A stretch of 36,791 bases of DNA from [Clostridium] symbiosum ATCC 14940 (GTDB lineage Bacteria; Bacillota; Clostridia; Lachnospirales; Lachnospiraceae): the NCBI RefSeq assembly GCF_000466485.1, contig NZ_KE992918.1:1-36791 (forward strand). Reading direction: 5' to 3'. The notes beneath the pieces are model-generated. The model was not told the DNA's origin. It saw nothing but the letters and a program-made list of their open reading frames with translations, and made no database searches. The stretch's first letter is position 1. Every line of letters begins with the position of its first letter. Position numbers and translations under genes: made by a program. Below, in pieces: positions 25,693-32,231 of this stretch.

Positions 25693-25920
25693 ATGGCAAT
25701 CATATTGCGCCTGGACAGGGTAATGGCGGATCGTAAGATGTCCTTGAATGAGCTATCGGAAAAGGTAGGCGTATCAAATGTAAATCTTTCCAAAATAAAA
25801 ACAGGAAAAATAAGCGCCATACGCTTCAGCACGCTGAACGCAATCTGCGATGCCCTGGACTGCCAGCCCGGAGACATTATGGAGTTTGCGCGCGATGGAG
25901 ATGACGGTATAATCTATTAA
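25693..25920 (+). CDS. YozG-type XRE-family transcriptional regulator
   Basis: 75 aa, essentially one helix-turn-helix: MSLNELSEKVGVSNVNLSKIKTGKISAIRFSTLNAICDALDCQPGDIMEF. This is the Cro/C1-type domain of the YozG subgroup. It starts 12 bases after the DUF2975 gene, with AGGAGGGG before the ATG, so the two form an operon. Likely an autoregulator of the pair; the palindrome at 24943 is a candidate site. Confidence 0.92.
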   Translation: MAIILRLDRVMADRKMSLNELSEKVGVSNVNLSKIKTGKISAIRFSTLNAICDALDCQPGDIMEFARDGDDGIIY

Positions 25921-25963
25921 CGCTGCCTGCACGCTCCGAGCACAGGTCCACCGCCCTTAATAC
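25921..25963 (-). repeat. Repeat family R2, shortened copy
   Basis: Directly abuts the YozG stop codon. The core CCTGCACGCTCCG followed by CACAGGTC and CCGCC matches the copies at 18175 and 31777. As in those copies, a hairpin lies immediately next to it on the same side (25967-26005). Confidence 0.75.
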
Positions 25964-25966
25964 AAT

Positions 25967-26005
25967 ATGGCCGGGAGACATTTCAATCAACTGTCTCCCG
26001 GCCAT
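25967..26005. terminator. Bidirectional terminator-like hairpin between YozG and MATE genes
   Basis: ATGGCCGGGAGACA and TGTCTCCCGGCCAT form a perfect 14-bp stem with an 11-base loop. The genes on both sides converge on it. The following T-richness is weak on both strands. Confidence 0.7.
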
Positions 26006-26008
26006 TAA

Positions 26009-27367
26009 TCAGACTATAACCCCATCTTTTTTAGGTATCTTTTTATATATTTTGCGATAACAAATCATGTGAGCGGCCGCCGTAATGAGCCACGAAATCG
26101 GATACGATATATATAATGAAAAAAGCGTATGGTGGTAAGCAAAAATGGTAAAAATCCATATCACACGCAGTCCGCAGGCTCCGGTCAGGGATACCACCAT
26201 GGGAAGGACGGAATATCCCATCCCCCTGAGACTGCCCACCAGCGTATCCATCCAGCCGCAGATAAAATAAGTCGTGCAGATAATGGACATCCGGAGCATT
26301 CCATAAGAAATCACTTCCGGATCCGAAGAATAAATTTTCAGAAGATCCGTTCCCCCAATCACAGCCAAAAAGCCAAGGGCCATTCCCACCGCCGTCACCG
26401 TGCCAAGGCAGATAAACAGGATCCGGTTTACGCGTGTGTACATGCGGGCGCCGATATTCTGGCTTGTGAAGCTTAAGTTCGTCTGATAAAGGGCGTTCAT
26501 CGCCGTATATACAAAACCTTCTATATTGGCAGAAGCCGTATTGCCGGCCATGGCTATGGAACCGAAGGAGTTGACGGACGACTGGATCAGGACGTTGGAT
26601 ATGGAGAAAATCGCCCCCTGCATTCCGGCCGGAAGACCTATCTTCATTATAAGCAGCGTTTTCCTCTTATCTATCCTGAGTTTTTTTAAATGCAGCTTCA
26701 GAGGTCCGTCCGACTGAGCCAGACATTTAAGCACGAGGCCTGCCGATACGCACTGGGATAAGACGGTGGCCAGGGCGACACCTGCCACGTCCATGTGAAG
26801 CTGTATGACAAAAAACAGGTTCAGTACAATATTGACAACACCGGCCAGGGTAAGAAAATATAACGGCCGTTTTGTATCTCCCACCGCCCTCAGAATGGCG
26901 CTGCCGAAGTTATAGGCCATTACCACAGGCATTCCTGCAAAATAAATCCTCATATAAATAACGGATTTTTCTATAACGTCTTCCGGTGTCCCCATCAGCT
27001 CCAGCATATATCTGGAGGTAAAAAGGCCGAGGAACACAAGAATCGCTCCGCTGACCAGACTGATGGCTATTGCCGTATGTACCGTCTCACTGACATCCTT
27101 CTCGCTTTTCGCCCCGTAATACCGGGCAACCAGAACATTGGCCCCGATTGAAAGTCCGATAAATATATTGATCAGAAGGTTGATAAGAGCCGTCGTGGAG
27201 CCGACCGCCGCCAGAGACTGGCTTCCTGCAAAACGCCCCACGACAATCACATCGGCCGCATTAAAGAGAAGCTGCAGTACGCCTGACAGCATCAGCGGCA
27301 AGGCAAATGACAACACCTTTTTAAGAATCGGGCCGCTGCACATATCCATTTCATAAGACTTCTTCAT
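26009..27367 (-). CDS. MATE family efflux transporter
   Basis: 452 aa, about twelve membrane segments. A multidrug/toxin exporter driven by Na+ or H+. N-terminal features GPILKKVLSFALPLMLSGVLQLLFNAADVIVVGRFAGSQSLAAVGSTTALINLLINIFIGLSIGANVLVARYYGA are typical of the DinF/NorM-like group. The SVNSFGSIAMAGNTASANIEG segment in the second half and the TxGxxxS-type loops are also family-like. Substrate cannot be predicted. The promoter upstream carries a 16-bp palindrome. Confidence 0.94.
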   Translation of the reverse strand: MKKSYEMDMCSGPILKKVLSFALPLMLSGVLQLLFNAADVIVVGRFAGSQSLAAVGSTTALINLLINIFIGLSIGANVLVARYYGAKSEKDVSETVHTAIAISLVSGAILVFLGLFTSRYMLELMGTPEDVIEKSVIYMRIYFAGMPVVMAYNFGSAILRAVGDTKRPLYFLTLAGVVNIVLNLFFVIQLHMDVAGVALATVLSQCVSAGLVLKCLAQSDGPLKLHLKKLRIDKRKTLLIMKIGLPAGMQGAIFSISNVLIQSSVNSFGSIAMAGNTASANIEGFVYTAMNALYQTNLSFTSQNIGARMYTRVNRILFICLGTVTAVGMALGFLAVIGGTDLLKIYSSDPEVISYGMLRMSIICTTYFICGWMDTLVGSLRGMGYSVLPMVVSLTGACGLRVIWIFTIFAYHHTLFSLYISYPISWLITAAAHMICYRKIYKKIPKKDGVIV

Positions 27368-27393
27368 TCTCTGCTTTCCTTTCCTGTAATCGC

Positions 27394-27420
27394 ATTATAA
27401 TACTTCAAAACCGGTTTTGA
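27394..27420 (-). promoter_or_regulatory. MATE promoter -10 with adjacent perfect 16-bp palindrome
   Basis: Minus strand -10 TATAAT (27394-27399), about 20 bases before the expected transcript start region of the ATG at 27367. TCAAAACCGGTTTTGA (27405-27420) is a perfect dyad lying where the spacer and -35 should be. No consensus -35 is visible, which fits an activator- or MerR-type regulated promoter, or a repressor site. Confidence 0.55.
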
Positions 27421-27488
27421 CCGGCCAATGTCATATTCTACTGCTGCTTCAGGAGTAATGCAAGTAGTTTTTACTTAATTTTTACACA

Positions 27489-27941
27489 TTATAATTCTTT
27501 CATCATCTGGCCGGCATTATCAGCAGCCCTGACTTTTGAAAATGCTTTTACAATCACACCTTTTTCATCAATCAGATACGTTGTCCTGACTACTCCCATC
27601 ACCTTTTTGCCATACATATTCTTTTCTTTCCATACATCATAAGCCTCGATCGCGGTTCTGTCCGGATCGGCAAGAATTGTGAAAGGAAGATTGTATTTCT
27701 CCGCAAATTTTCTATGGGACTCCACCGTATCCTTGCTTATCCCGATAATCACCGCATTTTTCTCAATGAACGCGGGATATAGCTCTGCAAATGAGCATGC
27801 CTGATTTGTGCAGCCTGCCGTATTATCCTTGCTGTAAAAATATAATATCACTTTCTTTCCCCTGTAATCAGACAGGGAAACCTCTTTTCCTTCCTGGTTC
27901 TTAAGAGTAAACTCCGGTGCTTTCATTCCTGGTTCCAACAT
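27489..27941 (-). CDS. bcp: Peroxiredoxin Q / bacterioferritin comigratory protein
   Basis: 150 aa. A thiol-dependent peroxidase that reduces H2O2 and organic peroxides. MLEPGMKAPEFTLKNQEGKEVSLSDYRGKKVILYFYSKDNTAGCTNQACSF contains the peroxidatic Cys in TAGC and the resolving Cys five residues later, as in the Bcp class. DPDRTAIEAYDVWKEKNMYGKKVMGVVRTTYLIDEKG is also typical. The start at 27941 follows AGGAAG by eight bases; the upstream extension to 28130 overlaps the abgA-like gene and is not used. Confidence 0.95.
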   Translation of the reverse strand: MLEPGMKAPEFTLKNQEGKEVSLSDYRGKKVILYFYSKDNTAGCTNQACSFAELYPAFIEKNAVIIGISKDTVESHRKFAEKYNLPFTILADPDRTAIEAYDVWKEKNMYGKKVMGVVRTTYLIDEKGVIVKAFSKVRAADNAGQMMKEL

Positions 27942-28041
27942 GATTGATACTTCCTTTCTCTTATATATTTTCACACTGTTGTTTTTAACACACTGATAGT
28001 CTGCGCCAAATCGGCGTTTTTTAAATCGCCATTTCAGTTTT

Positions 28042-29478
28042 TCACCGTTTGATTTCGCCCTCTCCAAGCAAATCATATATAATGGAAGCAAAAATGACGG
28101 CGCCTTTTTTGAGTACTGTTTCATCCACATCGAACCGTACCGTATGCTGGGGCGATGCCATGGCAGTCATAGTCCGCATATAGACTGCCTGTCCTCCCTG
28201 CTCCTGAACCCGTTTCATCATAAATCCGATATCCTCGCTTCCCCAGTTCTGAACATTGGGATTGCTGCTCACCGTATACTGGGGAAGATGCTCCCTTACC
28301 ATGCCGGCAATCCGCTCAATGAACAAAATATCACTTGTCTGGGAAGGAGCGTGTCCCATCAGCTCCATCTCACAGGTGCAGCCCTCCATCATTGCCGCGG
28401 CCCGGCAGATCTCGATTGCCCTCTCTTCCATATATGCGTTAACTTCCGTTGTCTCGCCGCGCACCTCCATGGATATCACCGCCTCATCCGCCACCACGTT
28501 GCTGCTTGTACCGCCCCGGATACTGCCGACATTGACCCGGGTGATCCCGCCGCTGTGCCGTGAAATTCCGGCCAGCCCCACCACTGCATGGGCCGCCGCT
28601 AAAACGGCATTCCTGCCCATTTCCGGAAAACCTCCGGCGTGGGCCGATTTGCCCCTGAAATACACGTCATACTTACAGGTGGCAAGTGAACCATACGTTC
28701 CTGGTGTTATGTCTCCGTCATCTGCCGAATTATCCGGAGCCACATGGGTTCCTGCAAAGTAGTCCACTCCGTCCAGATGACCTGCTTCCACCATCGCATT
28801 TGCTCCCCGTACGCCTTCCTCCCCCGGCTGGAACAGCAGTTTTACGGTTCCGTGAAGCTGTCCCCGGACAGAGGCCAGGATTCTGGCTGTGCCGAGTCCG
28901 ATAGCCGCATGGCAGTCATGGCCGCAGGCATGCATCATTCCATGATTAGCGGATGCAAACCCCTCCCTGGCAGGCCTGTGTTTCTCCGATGTATCCTCCT
29001 CCATCGGAAGGGCATCTATATCAAATCTGAGGGCTGCAACCGGTCCCTCTCCGCAGTCCAGAATCCCGACAACTCCGGTATAGCCCTCCGCCATCTCACC
29101 GTTCAGATAATCGATATATTCAGGCATTCCGTCTTCATTTCCGCCATCCATTTTCCGTTCGATCGTCGCCTCGGCTTTTACTCTCCTGTAATGCTCCTCC
29201 AATATATCATTCCCTGGCACCGACAGCCTGCTTCCTTCCCGGCAGACTGCTTTTCCGGTCAGAACCTTATAACCGAGCCGGGTCAGCTCCTCCGCAATAA
29301 TGGCGGAGGTTCTCATTTCCAGCCACGCCGTTTCCGGGTGTTTGTGGAAATCTCTCCTGAATTCCACCAGCTTTTCCTGAATCGAATCCCCAATCTGAGT
29401 GATTTGGGCATACATGTCTCCCTTCGGCTTAAGCGCCTCTTTCGGTGTATATAAATCTGCTTCCCTATTTGTTTCCAT
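28042..29478 (-). CDS. AbgA-like M20 amidohydrolase (p-aminobenzoyl-glutamate hydrolase subunit A type)
   Basis: 478 aa. M20-family metallohydrolase resembling E. coli AbgA, which with AbgB splits p-aminobenzoyl-glutamate. AbgA-specific features are LVEFRRDFHKHPETAWLEMRTSAIIAEELTRLGYKVLTG, the insertion before YTGVVGILDCGEGPVAALRFDIDALPMEEDTSEKHRPAREGFASANHGMMHACGHDCHAAIGL, and the GSEDIGFMMKRVQEQGGQAVYM motif. Metal ligands are in HACGHD, QPGEEG and near PQHTVRFDVDE. No AbgB or AbgT gene is nearby. The ATG at 29478 has GGAG about 15 bases upstream, rather far; a Met at codon 28 with GGGAGAC close by is an alternative start. The substrate in this organism is unproven. Confidence 0.85.
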   Translation of the reverse strand: METNREADLYTPKEALKPKGDMYAQITQIGDSIQEKLVEFRRDFHKHPETAWLEMRTSAIIAEELTRLGYKVLTGKAVCREGSRLSVPGNDILEEHYRRVKAEATIERKMDGGNEDGMPEYIDYLNGEMAEGYTGVVGILDCGEGPVAALRFDIDALPMEEDTSEKHRPAREGFASANHGMMHACGHDCHAAIGLGTARILASVRGQLHGTVKLLFQPGEEGVRGANAMVEAGHLDGVDYFAGTHVAPDNSADDGDITPGTYGSLATCKYDVYFRGKSAHAGGFPEMGRNAVLAAAHAVVGLAGISRHSGGITRVNVGSIRGGTSSNVVADEAVISMEVRGETTEVNAYMEERAIEICRAAAMMEGCTCEMELMGHAPSQTSDILFIERIAGMVREHLPQYTVSSNPNVQNWGSEDIGFMMKRVQEQGGQAVYMRTMTAMASPQHTVRFDVDETVLKKGAVIFASIIYDLLGEGEIKR

Positions 29479-29578
29479 ATATTTTTTATCTATCTCCTTT
29501 AATGACGTATTTTCATTTATTAGTCTATCACATTTTATAGTAAATGGTAAAAATTTTGTCGGTTTTCTCTGAATTTTG

Positions 29579-29587
29579 TGATATACT
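29579..29587 (+). promoter_or_regulatory. Extended -10 promoter of the PfkB kinase gene
   Basis: TG-A-TATACT is an extended -10. The transcript would begin about 35 bases before the TTG start. The opposite strand of this 150-bp gap must also carry the abgA-like promoter; a TATAAA at 29533-29538 (minus strand) is a weak candidate. Confidence 0.5.
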
Positions 29588-29628
29588 GTTAAAACTAAAA
29601 CAAATGAAAATACCGGAGGTTTTTTAAA

Positions 29629-30624
29629 TTGAATCAATCTGCTGCATCCATCCATTTACCAACTGATCCCAACAGTAATTCAAAGAGCCATGCGGATTCT
29701 TTGAACAAAAAAATCATGATTATCGGTTCCACCTGCGTGGATATCATAATAAATATCGACCACCTGCCTAAAACTGAAGAAAATATCCATCCAAGCAGCC
29801 AGTCGCTGGCTTTGGGCGGATGTGCCTATAATGTGGCCTCCATGGTCAAACAATTCGGTGTTCCTGTCACACTGATATCCCCTGTCGGAACGGGCTTCTA
29901 CGGAGAATTTGTGGCAAAAGAACTGGAGAAAAACGGATTTCCGGTCGCCGTCCATGTACCCGGCCAGGAAAACGGATGCTGCTACTGTCTGGTGGAAGCC
30001 GGAGGAGAAAGGACATTTATGTCTTATCACGGCGCTGAGTATACATTCCGAAAGGAATGGATGACGCCCTTTGACAAGTACAGCTATGATATGGTCTATG
30101 TCTGCGGACTGGAGATTGAAGAACCCACGGGTTTAGATTTGATTGAATATCTGGAAAGCCATCCGGAGCGGGAACTCTTCTATGCTCCCGGTCCGCGGGG
30201 AATACGGATTGGTAAGGAAAAAATGGAGCGGATTTACGCACTCCACCCCATTCTGCATATCAATGAGCTGGAATCTAAGGAGTTAAGCGGATGCACTTCC
30301 GCAGAAGATGCGGCCGAAAAGCTCTGTTTCCTTACCGGCAACACGGTAATCGTAACGCTCGGTGAAAACGGCACCTATTGCCGCGAACGCTCCGGTATCG
30401 CCTATACGGTGCCCGGGATTCCCACTGCCGTTGTCGATACAATAGGGGCCGGAGACTCCCACATCGGAGCGGTGATGGCCTCCCTGAGTCTGGGAAACAG
30501 CCTGAGAAAATCTATTCATATCGCTAATACCGCCGCGTCTGCCGTGGTCGGTGTAAAGGGAGCTTCCTTAACGGAAAAAGAATTCCGGGAAATGTCAAGA
30601 TGTTGGGGTCAAAAGGTCTTTTGA
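29629..30624 (+). CDS. PfkB-family carbohydrate or nucleoside kinase
   Basis: 331 aa. Ribokinase-fold kinase. KIMIIGSTCVDIIINIDHLPKTEENIHPSSQSLALGGCAYNVASMVKQFG carries the N-terminal GG motif (PfkB signature 1). VDTIGAGDSHIGAVMASLSLG near residues 270-290 is signature 2, with the GAGD anion hole and catalytic Asp. NTVIVTLGENGTYCRERSG is the nucleotide-binding strand region. Ribokinase/ADP-ribose-like or nucleoside substrates are all possible. The start is TTG: GGAGG lies nine bases upstream and the next Met is 29 residues in. It is divergent from the AbgA-like gene. Confidence 0.9.
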   Translation: MNQSAASIHLPTDPNSNSKSHADSLNKKIMIIGSTCVDIIINIDHLPKTEENIHPSSQSLALGGCAYNVASMVKQFGVPVTLISPVGTGFYGEFVAKELEKNGFPVAVHVPGQENGCCYCLVEAGGERTFMSYHGAEYTFRKEWMTPFDKYSYDMVYVCGLEIEEPTGLDLIEYLESHPERELFYAPGPRGIRIGKEKMERIYALHPILHINELESKELSGCTSAEDAAEKLCFLTGNTVIVTLGENGTYCRERSGIAYTVPGIPTAVVDTIGAGDSHIGAVMASLSLGNSLRKSIHIANTAASAVVGVKGASLTEKEFREMSRCWGQKVF

Positions 30625-30664
30625 CCCTGGTAACAGAAAGACTGCGCTTTCGCGCAATCTTTCT
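30606..30664. terminator. Tandem hairpins terminating the PfkB gene (and the convergent coiled-coil gene)
   Basis: GGGTCAAAAG and CTTTTGACCC (30606-30627) form a perfect stem that includes the PfkB stop codon. A second hairpin, AGAAAGA-C-TGCGC with GCGCA-A-TCTTTCT (30635-30664), is followed by the T-rich stretch TCTTACTTTATC. It lies in the 52-bp gap between convergent genes. Confidence 0.8.
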
Positions 30665-30676
30665 TCTTACTTTATC

Positions 30677-31624
30677 TCATACAACCAGTTTTTTTACTGT
30701 CTTGGATTGTCCGGACAAACGTTCCAGTTCCATCTGTCCCCTGTACACCCTGTCGGTTGCAAGTTTTATATTGTGCAGATGCTTTTCAATAAACATGATT
30801 CCCGCCGCATACCGGTTAATCTCCTCTATCATATCCTCGGTCAGGCGGATGGCTCCCATGTATATTATATTAGTTCTGGTCCGGTTCCACAGAGACTTTG
30901 GAAAGTGAAATCCATGCTCTGCCAAAAGAAGTCCCAGGTTATTCACCGAAATCCTGACAGAAGAACGCAGCCTCTCTTCCAAAGACCGGCAGATAATATC
31001 CGTAAATTCAAAACACGTCTGAAGTTTTCTGCGTATATCCTCACGCTCCATCAGGTAAAACGTATCATCCATTCCGGACTGGCGCCTTATCTCCATATCC
31101 GCCATAAACATCAGGTACAGCTTCTCCCATGATTCAATTGACAATACCGCCTGCTCCATGCGGCTGCAAAGGCTCTTCATTTCCTCCATCTGAACCGCAC
31201 GTTTGCGAAGCTGGGCCCTGGTCCCATCCAGCATCTTGTTTTCAATTCCCTTCAGCTCAAACTGAGCCTTTTTCAGCCGTTCATCCAGGTTCACCTGTAT
31301 CCGGCAGTCAATATGAGGCCACATTTCTTCATCAGCAGACAGACTTTCGAGATTTTTCATCTCATGCTCTAAAAGCGTTTTAACCGCTTCCTTCAGTCCT
31401 GCCTTTTCATTCCCGGAAATTTTCTTCTGGCTGCATTCGATCATATGCCCTAAAATATCCCATACAACCTCTTCGGCAAGTTCCCGGCACTGCGCACAAA
31501 GCAGCTCGGCCACTACGCCGCAGCACCTCTTTACCTTTTCTATTTTTGCCTCTTCACTCTCTATAAGTAATTTTTGTTTCACTATCTCACGTTTTAATTC
31601 TTCAATTCTCTCAATGGTATCCAT
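30677..31624 (-). CDS. Coiled-coil protein of unknown family downstream of a c-di-GMP riboswitch
   Basis: 315 aa. I do not recognise a family. The first 45 residues (DTIERIEELKREIVKQKLLIESEEAKIEKVKR) are a charged coiled coil, then a helical region with three Cys (CCGVVAELLCAQC), and a second helical stretch from about 125 to 170. The rest is helical and basic with no enzymatic or membrane motif. No signal peptide, so cytoplasmic or cytoskeletal roles are plausible. The ATG at 31624 has GGAGGGGAG 15 bases upstream, farther than usual; a TTG at 31666 with a poor site and a 33-codon overlapping frame (31594-31695) are alternatives. The upstream leader carries promoter, c-di-GMP-I aptamer and terminator. 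Confidence 0.7.
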   Translation of the reverse strand: MDTIERIEELKREIVKQKLLIESEEAKIEKVKRCCGVVAELLCAQCRELAEEVVWDILGHMIECSQKKISGNEKAGLKEAVKTLLEHEMKNLESLSADEEMWPHIDCRIQVNLDERLKKAQFELKGIENKMLDGTRAQLRKRAVQMEEMKSLCSRMEQAVLSIESWEKLYLMFMADMEIRRQSGMDDTFYLMEREDIRRKLQTCFEFTDIICRSLEERLRSSVRISVNNLGLLLAEHGFHFPKSLWNRTRTNIIYMGAIRLTEDMIEEINRYAAGIMFIEKHLHNIKLATDRVYRGQMELERLSGQSKTVKKLVV

Positions 31625-31776
31625 GCTTGTTCTATAATTCTCCCCTCCGCTGCCAAATGCGAACAAAATATCATCCCAGAATTAGCGCCAGCCATAAGCA
31701 ACCTTTTGAAAGTAGATTATAAATCAAATGAAATCGCCGTATGAGAGAGTACGCTTCGCGCACACCCATGTTAATC

Positions 31777-31819
31777 AGCGATAACCTGCACGCTCCGCGA
31801 ACAGATCACCGCCATCAAT
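31777..31819 (-). repeat. Repeat family R2, copy in the riboswitch leader
   Basis: The best copy: CGATAACCTGCACGCTCCGC followed by GAACAGATCACCGCCATCAATA. It lies directly downstream (minus strand) of the riboswitch terminator, so any transcript that reads through the terminator contains it. Bases 31625-31776, between it and the gene, hold no clear element apart from the small overlapping frame. Confidence 0.8.
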
Positions 31820-31859
31820 AAAAGCAGATACCAAAAAAGGCATCTGCTTAACGGGTATC
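31816..31859 (-). terminator. Riboswitch terminator with possible antiterminator
   Basis: Minus strand stem of 11 bp (arms 31822-31832 and 31839-31849, including one G-U pair) with a 6-base loop, followed by TTTTATT. The 5' flank GATACC (31854-31859) is complementary to GGTATC (31827-31832) in the 3' arm, so an alternative antiterminator pairing is possible. Confidence 0.8.
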
Positions 31860-31867
31860 CAAAATGA

Positions 31868-31950
31868 TTGCAACTGGCTGTCATATACTTCTACTTAGAC
31901 CCTTTAGCTTTGCGCCACCGCCTTTCGACGGGTTTGCCAAATATAATATT
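31868..31950 (-). promoter_or_regulatory. Class I c-di-GMP riboswitch (GEMM-I)
   Basis: The minus strand reads GGCAAACC, CGUC-GAAA-GGCG, GGCGCAAAGCUAAAGGGUCUAAG, then AUAUGACAGCCAGUUGC. These are the conserved GEMM-I blocks: the GGCAAACC strand, a GAAA tetraloop hairpin, the GCGCAAAGC junction, and the CUAAG...UAUGA halves of the 11-nt tetraloop receptor, ending in the GCCAG strand. It lies between a promoter and a terminator and points to the coiled-coil gene. The riboswitch senses c-di-GMP, matching the cyclase and phosphodiesterase genes 6-9 kb away. On/off sense cannot be told by eye. Confidence 0.93.
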
Positions 31951-31961
31951 TGTTAGTAGTC

Positions 31962-31990
31962 ATTATACTTTATTTTATTTGGAAGTGCAA
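31962..31990 (-). promoter_or_regulatory. Sigma-A promoter of the riboswitch-coiled-coil gene
   Basis: Minus strand -35 TTGCAC (31985-31990), 17-base spacer, perfect -10 TATAAT (31962-31967). The transcript would begin just before the aptamer. Confidence 0.88.
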
Positions 31991-32040
31991 ATGGTTTCTT
32001 TGAAAATTACCAGGAAATTTAAGAATTGTTCCAAAGAGTG

Positions 32041-32125
32041 AGGGGAGAATCGGTGAATCGGGTGAAAATATTATCCGTAATTGGATAATATTCTGATAGT
32101 GCTTCCGTATCCGTTCTCCTTTTTT
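32041..32125 (+). other. Nested hairpin with U-tract in the intergenic gap; possible terminator or small RNA 3' end
   Basis: Inner perfect stem AATATTATCC/GGATAATATT (32067-32076 with 32083-32092). An outer stem GGAGAA-T-CGG with CCGTTCTCC (32044-32053 with 32111-32119) is followed on the plus strand by six T. On the minus strand the inner stem is followed by TTTT and could end the M20/metNIQ transcript. No clear plus-strand promoter was found. Confidence 0.5.
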
Positions 32126-32231
32126 GTAGGCCGGCACGAAGAATGATAGGAAATCACAACATACCTTCTCCATACCAGCCTATAGGAAATCCGGAAAATC
32201 ATTCCGTAAACGAGATTCTCCGTCGCGATTT

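Noticed and set aside
27942-28130. Longer Bcp
   Set aside because: Extra residues overlap the AbgA-like gene and are not family-like.
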